NCBI GenBank assembly: GCA_023511675.1
Contig: JAIMBC010000003.1
Span: forward strand, 1 to 56,259
DNA from: Pirellulales bacterium
GTDB lineage: Bacteria; Planctomycetota; Planctomycetia; Pirellulales; JAIMBC01
DNA: 56,259 nt
Direction: 5' to 3'
Position numbers and translations under genes: made by a program. The notes under the pieces are model-generated. The model searched no databases. It had not been told where the DNA came from and saw only the letters and a program-made list of their open reading frames with translations. The stretch's first letter is position 1; every line of letters begins with the position of its first letter. Shown here in pieces: positions 26,901 to 35,517 of this stretch.

Positions 26901-26945
26901 GCGTCAGCCCTTGACGCGCCAGCCCTTGACGCGTCAGCCCTTGAC
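26901..26945. repeat. Three 15-bp tandem repeats
   Basis: Three contiguous copies of GCG(T/C)CAGCCCTTGAC occur, the middle copy with C for T, followed by a partial GCGGC. Copies one and three contain the inverted pair GTCA/TGAC around GCCCT. The array sits 12 bp beyond the stop of the convergently oriented C45-type hydrolase gene, in the spacer next to the IS4 remnant. Confidence 0.85.
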
Positions 26946-26956
26946 GCGGCAACTTT

Positions 26957-28033
26957 TTACGCCGCGATACAACGATAGGTAAACCAGCGTCCCTCGCAGG
27001 GCGGGCCGAAACTCAGGTGTAGCAGGCGTGCGGCCGGTTCCGCGATCAGGCAGGAGACGGTTTCCCAGTCCGCCCCGTGCGCGGCATGGCGGCAGATCGG
27101 CTCTGGCCGCGTGGTGTGGTCCGCCAGCAGCTCTTTTATCAGCTCGAGACTGATTGCCCCGCGGCGGTCGGCCAGCGAATGGCTGAGCCAGGCCTGTCGC
27201 TGGGCCGAACCGGGCATGGGCAGAGTGTGCGGCTCATGTGCCGCCAGCTCGGGGCTGAGGCAGTTGTTGGCGTGTGCGAGGAGACCCTGCTGGCAGCTCA
27301 GCACCTGTGTGCCTTCGGGAAGCACTTCCAGGTTGAACACGGCTCCGTCGGCGTCGGCAATCAGATAGTTGCCTGGGGCTGCCGCCGGCAAGGCGGCCAC
27401 GCGCTCCGCAGCTTGCTGAGCCGATTCACACTCGAGAATCAGACGCCGCACCAGAGGGGGCGCCATCCAGGTACGGCCGGAACGGCTCCACAGAGAGTTC
27501 GCAAACACGCAAACCCCGCAACTATTCATGCCCACTCCCCCCAACTCTCCGGCCACACAATGCATGAGCATGGCCGGCCGGCCCTCCGGGCGAAGCAGGC
27601 CCACGAACATGCGGCTGCGATATGCTGGCGCCAGGTCGCGATTCTGTCCCACGAGCAAGCGGCCGTCCGCCGTGGTTTCTGCCAGGGCTGCAAAGGACGT
27701 ACAGCCCCCGACCAACTCGCCGCTGCCCGGCCGCACTTGCAAGGCAGCCGCTTCGGCCAGCGAGATGCCGGCCCCGTGCGCCAGCCCCCGCAGCTCGTCG
27801 ATCCAGTGGGGTGCCATGGCCTCGATCTGGCCAAGTTGGCCCTCGGCCCAGCAACACGCCTCTTGCTGGCTGAGGCCCGAAGCGGCGGCATGGCGCCAGA
27901 TCGCATCGAGCTGCTCGCGAATCAACCGCCGCACCCGCACTCCATGCGCCCGGCCGACATCCCACGCATCGCCGGCAAGCTCCAGGTAGTCAAACTCGAA
28001 CTTGGGTTCAGACGGATAGAGAGGCGGAAGCAT
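26957..28033 (-). CDS. C45-type peptidase / acyl-CoA:6-APA acyltransferase-like Ntn hydrolase
   Basis: This 358-aa protein belongs to the N-terminal-nucleophile hydrolase group related to penicillin acyltransferase (peptidase family C45). These proteins self-cleave in front of a Cys and hydrolyse or transfer amide-linked acyl groups. The likely nucleophile is Cys111 in ELVGGCTSFAA, followed by LLVGQNRDL with the usual Asn-Arg-Asp. Further blocks are GVGMNSCGVCVFANSL, GNYLIADADGAVFNLE and LLAHANNCLS. A propeptide of 110 residues is predicted. There is no obvious signal peptide. Family assignment is firm; the substrate is unknown. Confidence 0.9.
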   Translation of the reverse strand: MLPPLYPSEPKFEFDYLELAGDAWDVGRAHGVRVRRLIREQLDAIWRHAAASGLSQQEACCWAEGQLGQIEAMAPHWIDELRGLAHGAGISLAEAAALQVRPGSGELVGGCTSFAALAETTADGRLLVGQNRDLAPAYRSRMFVGLLRPEGRPAMLMHCVAGELGGVGMNSCGVCVFANSLWSRSGRTWMAPPLVRRLILECESAQQAAERVAALPAAAPGNYLIADADGAVFNLEVLPEGTQVLSCQQGLLAHANNCLSPELAAHEPHTLPMPGSAQRQAWLSHSLADRRGAISLELIKELLADHTTRPEPICRHAAHGADWETVSCLIAEPAARLLHLSFGPPCEGRWFTYRCIAA

Positions 28034-28314
28034 GTGTCATGTATACGGAGGAGTAGGTAACCCGCGGAACCAGCACGTCGGCCATGCTCAGGCGTTCCGT
28101 TGGCGCTATGGCTTGAGCACCGGGCGGCCGCTGGGGGCAGCCAGCATCTGCTCCAGTATAGCGACTTTGCGTTTCATCGCCGCTACGCCGGCGGTTCGGC
28201 TGCGTTCATCCAGGCTCGGCGGGGGCAGATCAGCGTCCCGAGCGGCGCATGACCCTCGGGCCCACGGCCTGGCTGCCGCGTCGGGCCGTGAGAGCGCTGA
28301 TATGGCCGCTGCTG
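28034..28314. other. Intergenic, no gene seen
   Basis: This 281-bp gap lies between the end of the giant WD40 gene and the start of the C45-like gene, both on the minus strand. A frame reading MKRKVAILEQM (from about 28178) ends after 23 codons and is not supported as a gene. No strong terminator hairpin was recognised. Confidence 0.5.
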
Positions 28315-31300
28315 TTACTGGGCCTCTGCAGGCAGTGGCACGAGATGCACGGCTGCATCGGTGCAAGCCGCCGCCACTCGATCTGCTTGGGGATGATAGG
28401 CGGCGTAATAGGCCACAGCAGGCAGGCGGTGTGAGAACAGCGGCTTGCCCTCGGCGGCATCCCAGACGTGCAGGTGGCCGGCATAGCCGCAGGAGAGCAG
28501 GCGTGTGCCCTGGGGATTGAACACCACACGGTAGATGTGGTCTGTGTGGCCCGTACCGGACCAGCGCAGCTCGCTGGTGGCTACATCCCAGACGCGCACG
28601 GTCTTGTCCAGGCCGCCGGCGGCCAGCAGTCGGCCATCCGGGCTGAAGCAGACGGTGTACACGGGTGCCGCGGGGCCGGGGAGCCGTTTCAGTTCGCTGC
28701 CGGTGGAGGCGTCCCAAATGCGCACCGTGGTATCGGCGCCGCCGGAGGCGAGGAGGGTTCCGTCCGGGCTATAGGCCACAGTATAGACGCTTCCCTGATG
28801 GCCGGTGATCTGCCGCACCTGATTGCCGGTGGAGGTGTCCCAGATGCGGATGGTTTGGTCGGCACTCGCGGAGGCGGCCAGCGGCGATTGGGGCGCAAAG
28901 GCCACGGCATAAACGGGACCGCCGTGCCCTGCAAGCGTGCGTACTGCCTGAGGGCTGGCCTCCAGCCATTCCTTGACGGAGCTGCCGCTGGCAGAGTAAA
29001 GCGTCTTGTTATCGGGAGCGATGGCGACGGCGGCGATAGGTGCAGCATCGGTGAAGTCGTCCAGCAGCCTGCCCTGCTGACTTTGGAAGACGCGGAGATG
29101 GCCATCGTCTCCGCCTGCCAGCAGGCGGCTATTGTCCTGGCTGTAGGCCAGCGTGCGCACGGCCGCTGGCGTCTGGAGCTGCTGGATGAGTTCGCCGCCC
29201 GGGGTCCAGACATAGACCGTGCGGTTCGCGGAGCCGGCGGCAATCTGCTGGCCGTCGGGCCTGGCTGCGAGCGCAAAGAGCGGCCCTTCGGCCCCCTCCA
29301 GCAAACGGTTCTGATTGCCGTTGCCGTCGAAGGAGCGCACACGGCCGTCCTCGCCGGCGGCAGCCAGTGAGCCGTCCGGCAGCCAGGCCACGGCATTCAC
29401 GGGGCCGGGGCCGCAGGCAAGGGCGCGCAGCGCGCAGGTGCGTCTCAACCAGAGCGTGCCGTCTGCGGCGGCTGTTGCCAGCGTCCGGTTGTCATCGGCC
29501 CAGTGCACCGCCAGCGCGCCCATGCTGCCTGCCTCAAACTGCTCAAGGGAAAGGCCCGTTGATGGATCCCAGATCCGCACCAAACCATCGTCCGCGGCTG
29601 TGGCGAGCCGCTGGTTGTCTGGCGAGAATTTCAGTGCCGCTACGTTACCACCATGTGCCAGCCGCAGTGGTTCCGGCGGACCACCCTCGCGGGTCAGCTC
29701 GGCCACGTTCCACACGAGCACCTCCTTGCCCACGGCGACGGCCACACGCCCTCCATCACGCGAGACAGCTACGCGGCCCGGCTGGCCCCCCGCAAGCTGC
29801 ACGGCGGCCAGTACGCTGCCGTCTGCCGCATTCCACATCACCAGCCGACCGTCCTGCCCGGCCGAGACCAGCCGAGAGCCATCCGCAAACCAGGCCACGC
29901 CGCTTGCACCACCCTTGTGGCCAGACAACAGCATGGCGAGCGAGGTGGCAACCAGCCGAGCGCCGCCGTCCGCCGTGCTGGCCAGCAGCCAGCGATTGTC
30001 TGGTGCAAAGGCCACGTTGCGCACCGCCGCCGGAAACTCGAAGCGTTCCAGCAAGCGTGCGTCCTGGCTGGCGTAGAGCCGCAGTTCGCCGTTCTCGCAT
30101 CCGGCGGCAAACTTGTTTCCGTCGGGCGAGTAAGCCAGTGCCGTGATGCCGGCGGAGGCGCTTCGGCGCACAGCCTCCCCCGGCTGGGCCAGATTCCAGC
30201 GGAAGATGGTCCGGCCGCCAGCCGCCGCAAGTTCGGCTCCGCCGGGCCGCACGGCTAACGCGGCCAGCGGCGTATCGCCCGCCTCGAACTGCTGTACGGG
30301 GCTGCCCGCAACGTCGAACAGGCGCACACGGCCGTCGTCCCCCGCCGTGACAAACCTCGTGTCGTCCAGCCAGGCCACGGCCCCGCAGACCGATCGATGC
30401 GCTGCCACTGCCAGCTCGCAGGCCAGAGGCGTCACTGCGGCCGTACGATCCGCGGCAGCAGAGAAGAGCGTATTGCCCACGGCCGCCACGCCCAGCACCG
30501 GACCGCTGTGCCGCCCAACACGCTCCAGCTCGCGCCGCTGCGTCAGACTCCAAACGTGCACGGCACCGTCTTCACACGCAGCTGCAAGACGGTCGGGTTC
30601 GCGGAGTACTGCCAGCCCCTTCACCGGGGCTGGCAGCTCTAGGATCGCCTCCTGCTTGCCGAACGCCGCCGCCTGCGGATCCGCCAAGTTCCAGATGTGC
30701 AGCTTGCTGCCGGCCCCGCACAGCAGACGCTGGCCGTCGTGGCTCCATGCCACGCACGCGGCAGCCTCGCCTGCGTTCAGATTGGCCACTGCCTCCCCCT
30801 GCGCCAGGCTCCACACCCGCACCAAACCATCGGCCCCCGCGCTGGCGAGGCGCGACCCATCAGGCAGGTACGCCACACTCGATGCACCACCCTCATGTGT
30901 GCCAAGCACGGCAAGCAAAGACACCGCCAGCAGCCGGGCTTGATCGGCTCCGCCGGCCAGCACGGTCTTGCCGTCCGGCGCCATGGCAACGGTCATCAAA
31001 GGCGCAGTGCCGGCGCGAAGTTCTTCCAGCAAGTGGCCAGACGGAATCTCGAACACGCGCACCCGGCCATCTGCCAAGGCAGCCGCCAATCGTTCCCCTG
31101 AGGTTTTGAAGGCCAGGCCGACACACACCTGGGGAAGCTGCCAGCGCTGTACGGGTTGGCCTGTGCCTGTGTGCCACACCTGAACCGTCTCTCCGCTGGC
31201 CGCGGCGGCCAGACTGCCCGTCGGGGCAACCGCAACTGCGGCAATGGGACCTTCCAGGCCTTCCAGCGGCGTGCCTGCGGCGGCATCCGGGGGCCAGAGC

Positions 31301-34300
31301 AACACAGGCCCCTCTGCGCCGGCCGACACGATGGCCTCGCTGTCGGGCAGCCACGCGGCACGGGCTGGCCCTTGCTTCAAGGCGAGCACACGTTGAGCCG
31401 TGCGGGGCCAGAGGCGCACGGTACGATCGGCAGATGCTGATGCTACCCAACGGCCGTCGGCAGAGAGTGAGATTCCCAGCACGGCCGCGGCATGGCCCCG
31501 CAGGCGTTCGAGCGGCTGTCCCGTGGCGAGGTCGAAAATGGCGATGGACGCATCATCCAATGGGGCCAGCACCGTGTGGCCGGCGGAATCTACGGCCACA
31601 CCGCGGGGGACGGTATCCAGCGAAAGAGAGACCGGGGGCGTCTGCGGGTGGCTGAGATCCCACGCCAGCAACTGGCGTGCTTCGCTGGCTGCGGCCAGCA
31701 GCTTGCCGTTGTTTGCGGCGGCCAGGCCAGTTACAGTCGCGGAGGCGGTCAACTCAGCGATCGGCTGCGCGGCTGTGCGCGACCAGAGTCGCACTGTGCC
31801 GTCTGCGCCGGCAGTGGCAAGCTGTTGATCATCGAGCCAGGCGAGGCTGGTGGCAGCACCCTGGTGAGCGGAGTAAAGCGCCAGCAACGAGCGGGTGAAG
31901 ATGCGGACATGGCCGTCGGCTCCGCCCACGGCGATGTTGCGGTCGCTAGCAGCCAGGGCGGTGCAGCGCTGGGAGACGTTGGGCGTGGCAAACGTTTCTT
32001 CCAGGCGGCCGTCGCGGGAAACGACGCGCAGCAGGCCATCGGCGCATGCCAGGGCCAAACTGCCCTGGCCGCAGAAGGAGATTCCAGCAATATCAGCCGG
32101 CTGGGGGGGCAGGCTTGCCCCGGCAGCGCCGTCTGCCAGCCGCCACAGACGCACCACGCGATCGGCCCCGGCGGTTGCGGCCATTTCTTCACCGGCTGCC
32201 AGGTTTGTCAGACCGGCTCCATGGGCTGCGTTCCACGCAGGCGTGCCCTGAGCGTCGAACGTGCGCAGGCTGCCATCCGCAAGACCAACCAGCAGCCACT
32301 GTCTCGCGGCATACCTGACTTGGACCACAGGAGCGCCCAGAGCGTCGAGTTTGCGCAGCAAGGTTCCGTCGGCCAGCCGAAACACCGCCGCGGTTCCGTC
32401 GGCTCCACCGGCACAGATCTGATCTGCCGCGAGTGCCAGCGAGGTGAACTCGGCCTCATGTCCCGTACACTGAAGCACCTGCTGGAATGTGGCGGCATCC
32501 CACACACGCACGGTGCGGTCGGTGCTGCAAGTTACGATGCGGGCTGCATCCTGGCTCCAGGCCACGCCGGTTACGGGACCTGCATGGCCGCTCAACGTAC
32601 CGGCGGCCTCTCCCGTGTTGAGATTCCATACCTTCACCATGTGGTCGGCTGAGGCGGTGGCCAATAGCTTCTGATCGGGACTGGCGGCCATGACCAGAAT
32701 GGGCTGGCTATGGCCGGAGAGGAGTTGCGGGGCGACGGGCAGGCTCCACAAGCGCAGCGTGCCGTCTTCTCCCACAGAGGCCAGCACTCCCCCGCGTGGC
32801 GAGAAGGCCAGCGACCGCACCGCGCCTACATGACCAGCGAGGCTATAGCGATCCGCGCCGTCGGCAAGGCTCCACAGCCTGATCATGCCCGTGGCGCTCC
32901 CAGCCGCCAGGAGCGTCTCATCGCCGCTGGCGGCCAGCGACGTCACAGCACCGTTTTGTCCCTCGAACGCGCGCACCTGTTGCCCACTGGCTGCGTCCAG
33001 CAACCGGACCGTCTGATCGAGTCCACCGGAGACGACGTGGGTCCCTCCCCCCAGCACGACCACGGCCGTGGCCTGATCTGCATGGACCTGCCACGACCTC
33101 GCGGCTGCAAGCGGCAGCTCCCAGATGCGCAGGCTGCCGTCGGCCGACGCAGAGAGCAAGCGCGTGCCCGCCCCGTTGTACGACAGGCTATGCACCGCCC
33201 CTGCGGGGCTATGGAACTCTGCCAGCGGCGCGCCTTCGAAGTTCCAGAGGCGAATCTGCCCTGCCTGATCGGCAGTGGCAAGCTGAGGCTGCGCGGGATG
33301 GAACGCTGCTGCCGTGACGCCCTGCCCGTGAGCCTCCCAGGCACGAAGCTGGCTGCCATCGGCCAGCCTCCAAAGTCGCAGCACGCGGTCTGCGCCGGAC
33401 GTGCAGGCCAACTCTCCAGTGGGGCTGATGGCCGCCACCGTCACAGGCTGGGCATGGCCGCTGAGGACGCGCGGCGCGGTGGGGAGCTGCCACAGACGAA
33501 CGGTGCCATCGTCCGCCGCGGTCGCTAGGCCCTGGCCTTGCGGATGAAACGCCAGTCCCCGAACGGACGCGCCCCAGGCAAGCTGGAGCCGATCTGCCCC
33601 GTCGCCCGCGTTCCAGAACTGTATCACGCCATTGCTGCCGGCAGCGGCAAGCAAGCCGCCGTCTGGACTCACCGCCACCGCCCCTACGGCGCCTGGGACG
33701 TTATTGTACTGTCGCAGAGGCTGACCACTCGCAGCGTCGAAGGCGCGCACCGTCTGGTCCAAACTGCCTGTGTATGCCACCTGGCCCCCAGGCGCAGCAG
33801 CCACACAGGTCACCTGATCGGTGTGCCCAGACAAGCTGCGCGGCACGCTCTGGGGCAGGCGCCATAGCCGCACGGTTCCATCCCCGCTGGCGGAGACAAG
33901 TTGCTGCGAGTTGCCATGCCACGCTAACGACGTAACAGCCCCCCCTGCTGCGGTGAAGGCATGGAGCACGGCACCATCCTGGGTCTGAAGCAGGCGAATA
34001 TTGCCGGCTGCATCGCCACTGGCCACCAAGGCATTGTCTCGTCGAAAGGCCAGCGCCGTGATGGGCTGCGCTTGTGGAGTCAGTTCTCGCACGATCTGGC
34101 CATTGGCGGCATTCCAGAGCCGCAGCTTGCCATCCGCCGTGCCGGTGACAGCCCACTGGCCGTCCGCACTGAGACAGGCCCTGGCTTCTGCCGCGTCATG
34201 CCCTGCCAGCTCTCGCGGAGCTTGCGGCAGTTGCCAGATGCGCACAAAGCCATCCGCACCCGTGGTGGCAAGCTGCTGGTTGTTGGGGTGGATGGCCACG

Positions 34301-35352
34301 TCCGTGACCGCGCCGAGATGCGCCGCGAGCATCTGACGGTCGCTGCCGTCTGCCGCATTCCAAAGCTTGACATGCCCCGTTTGGCTCCCAGACGCCAACA
34401 ACCCGCCATCAGATGACACGGCCAGCACAGCCGGCTGGCCGGGCTGGCCCGCATAGCTGCGCGTGATCTGACCCGAGCTGTCCGTGGCGCGCACCTCTCC
34501 CGCGGCCGTGGCCGTGTACACCGCCTGCCCGTTCGGGGCGAAAGCCATGGCACGCAACTCGCCCGCGTGCACGGGAAGTTGTGTGGGAGGCATCTGCGGT
34601 AGCTGCCAGATCCGCGCCGCGCCGTCGCTACCGGCCGATGCCAACAGCGCGTTGTTCGGGCCATATGCCAGACTGGAGACCCTTCCGCCGGGGCTGAACA
34701 ATGCTGCCATCTGCCGGCCGTCGGCGGGGTTCCATACCTGGATGCGGCCTGTCGCATCTGCCGAGGCCACCTCGGCACCATCGCGGCGGTAGGCGGCGGC
34801 GGTAACTGCAGCACTGTGCCCCTCGTACAGCAGCAGGGTGCTTCCCTCTGCACGCTGCCAGAGACGCAACGTGTGGTCGGCACTGCCGGTGACGGCGAGG
34901 GAGCCGTCTGGGCTGAGTGCCAGGCAGGTGATGGTCTGCTGGTGCCCCTGCCAGACGGCCAGGGGGTGGGGCACCAACATGTCCCACAGCCGCAGCGTGT
35001 TGTCTCGAGAGCCGGTGAGCAGCCGCGTTCCGTCGCTGGAAAGCGCCAGGCAAAGGACCTGGCCCTGATGGCCTTCCAGCGTGCGCAGGGTGGCGCCGGT
35101 GGCGACATCGAAGATGCGGACCGTGTTGTCGAAGCTGCCGCTGACCAGCAGTTCGCCGCTGGCAGCGAACTCGGCGGCGCTCACGCTGCTGGAGTGGCCC
35201 ACGTACTTCTCGGGCGGCTGACCGCCCGCCGGTTGGGCCAGCAAGGCAGGGGCCGCCGCCAGCAGCGTGCCAAACAGGGCTGCCACCGTGTGCAGAGGCC
35301 GTGCGCCTCGACGATCGTATGGGAGCAAGCAGGGAGGATGTGCAGGGGTCAT
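28315..35352 (-). CDS. Giant exported WD40 beta-propeller protein, about 56 blades
   Basis: This 2345-aa protein has a leader (VAALFGTLLAAAPALLAQP, residues about 23-41), and everything from about residue 51 to the end is WD40-like. Splitting by eye at each [GH]-to-[WD] unit gives about 56 blades of 37-47 residues, enough for eight seven-bladed propellers. Blades about 3-23 repeat with a period of three: every third blade ends in a W-x-LP phrase such as RIWQLPQAP or RLWQLPTAP. Blades about 24-51 repeat with a period of four: a blade with AWLxDxxxxxTAGADGxVR recurs, as does one ending LLExF. The last five are canonical. There are no catalytic motifs. It is a secreted or periplasmic scaffold and lies 165 bp after the cytochrome-WD40 gene on the same strand. 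Confidence 0.92.
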   Translation of the reverse strand: MTPAHPPCLLPYDRRGARPLHTVAALFGTLLAAAPALLAQPAGGQPPEKYVGHSSSVSAAEFAASGELLVSGSFDNTVRIFDVATGATLRTLEGHQGQVLCLALSSDGTRLLTGSRDNTLRLWDMLVPHPLAVWQGHQQTITCLALSPDGSLAVTGSADHTLRLWQRAEGSTLLLYEGHSAAVTAAAYRRDGAEVASADATGRIQVWNPADGRQMAALFSPGGRVSSLAYGPNNALLASAGSDGAARIWQLPQMPPTQLPVHAGELRAMAFAPNGQAVYTATAAGEVRATDSSGQITRSYAGQPGQPAVLAVSSDGGLLASGSQTGHVKLWNAADGSDRQMLAAHLGAVTDVAIHPNNQQLATTGADGFVRIWQLPQAPRELAGHDAAEARACLSADGQWAVTGTADGKLRLWNAANGQIVRELTPQAQPITALAFRRDNALVASGDAAGNIRLLQTQDGAVLHAFTAAGGAVTSLAWHGNSQQLVSASGDGTVRLWRLPQSVPRSLSGHTDQVTCVAAAPGGQVAYTGSLDQTVRAFDAASGQPLRQYNNVPGAVGAVAVSPDGGLLAAAGSNGVIQFWNAGDGADRLQLAWGASVRGLAFHPQGQGLATAADDGTVRLWQLPTAPRVLSGHAQPVTVAAISPTGELACTSGADRVLRLWRLADGSQLRAWEAHGQGVTAAAFHPAQPQLATADQAGQIRLWNFEGAPLAEFHSPAGAVHSLSYNGAGTRLLSASADGSLRIWELPLAAARSWQVHADQATAVVVLGGGTHVVSGGLDQTVRLLDAASGQQVRAFEGQNGAVTSLAASGDETLLAAGSATGMIRLWSLADGADRYSLAGHVGAVRSLAFSPRGGVLASVGEDGTLRLWSLPVAPQLLSGHSQPILVMAASPDQKLLATASADHMVKVWNLNTGEAAGTLSGHAGPVTGVAWSQDAARIVTCSTDRTVRVWDAATFQQVLQCTGHEAEFTSLALAADQICAGGADGTAAVFRLADGTLLRKLDALGAPVVQVRYAARQWLLVGLADGSLRTFDAQGTPAWNAAHGAGLTNLAAGEEMAATAGADRVVRLWRLADGAAGASLPPQPADIAGISFCGQGSLALACADGLLRVVSRDGRLEETFATPNVSQRCTALAASDRNIAVGGADGHVRIFTRSLLALYSAHQGAATSLAWLDDQQLATAGADGTVRLWSRTAAQPIAELTASATVTGLAAANNGKLLAAASEARQLLAWDLSHPQTPPVSLSLDTVPRGVAVDSAGHTVLAPLDDASIAIFDLATGQPLERLRGHAAAVLGISLSADGRWVASASADRTVRLWPRTAQRVLALKQGPARAAWLPDSEAIVSAGAEGPVLLWPPDAAAGTPLEGLEGPIAAVAVAPTGSLAAAASGETVQVWHTGTGQPVQRWQLPQVCVGLAFKTSGERLAAALADGRVRVFEIPSGHLLEELRAGTAPLMTVAMAPDGKTVLAGGADQARLLAVSLLAVLGTHEGGASSVAYLPDGSRLASAGADGLVRVWSLAQGEAVANLNAGEAAACVAWSHDGQRLLCGAGSKLHIWNLADPQAAAFGKQEAILELPAPVKGLAVLREPDRLAAACEDGAVHVWSLTQRRELERVGRHSGPVLGVAAVGNTLFSAAADRTAAVTPLACELAVAAHRSVCGAVAWLDDTRFVTAGDDGRVRLFDVAGSPVQQFEAGDTPLAALAVRPGGAELAAAGGRTIFRWNLAQPGEAVRRSASAGITALAYSPDGNKFAAGCENGELRLYASQDARLLERFEFPAAVRNVAFAPDNRWLLASTADGGARLVATSLAMLLSGHKGGASGVAWFADGSRLVSAGQDGRLVMWNAADGSVLAAVQLAGGQPGRVAVSRDGGRVAVAVGKEVLVWNVAELTREGGPPEPLRLAHGGNVAALKFSPDNQRLATAADDGLVRIWDPSTGLSLEQFEAGSMGALAVHWADDNRTLATAAADGTLWLRRTCALRALACGPGPVNAVAWLPDGSLAAAGEDGRVRSFDGNGNQNRLLEGAEGPLFALAARPDGQQIAAGSANRTVYVWTPGGELIQQLQTPAAVRTLAYSQDNSRLLAGGDDGHLRVFQSQQGRLLDDFTDAAPIAAVAIAPDNKTLYSASGSSVKEWLEASPQAVRTLAGHGGPVYAVAFAPQSPLAASASADQTIRIWDTSTGNQVRQITGHQGSVYTVAYSPDGTLLASGGADTTVRIWDASTGSELKRLPGPAAPVYTVCFSPDGRLLAAGGLDKTVRVWDVATSELRWSGTGHTDHIYRVVFNPQGTRLLSCGYAGHLHVWDAAEGKPLFSHRLPAVAYYAAYHPQADRVAAACTDAAVHLVPLPAEAQ

Positions 35353-35517
35353 GGCAAGGTGCCTGCGAGGGGTCCGATCAAAGGTAGCATGGGTCGGGCA
35401 GACAAGTGTCTCGGCGGGTAGTTGCTGGCGGCGTTGGGGCCCGGCATCGGCCGACTAGCAGCCGCCAGCCGGGGAAAGATGGGTTGGTGTCTGGGGCGGG
35501 CGTGGCATGCGAGGTGC

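Noticed and set aside
28106..28250. Short frame starting MKRKVAILEQM on the minus strand
   Set aside because: Only 23 codons from that Met; it overlaps the tail of the WD40 gene region in another phase and has no homologue recognised.
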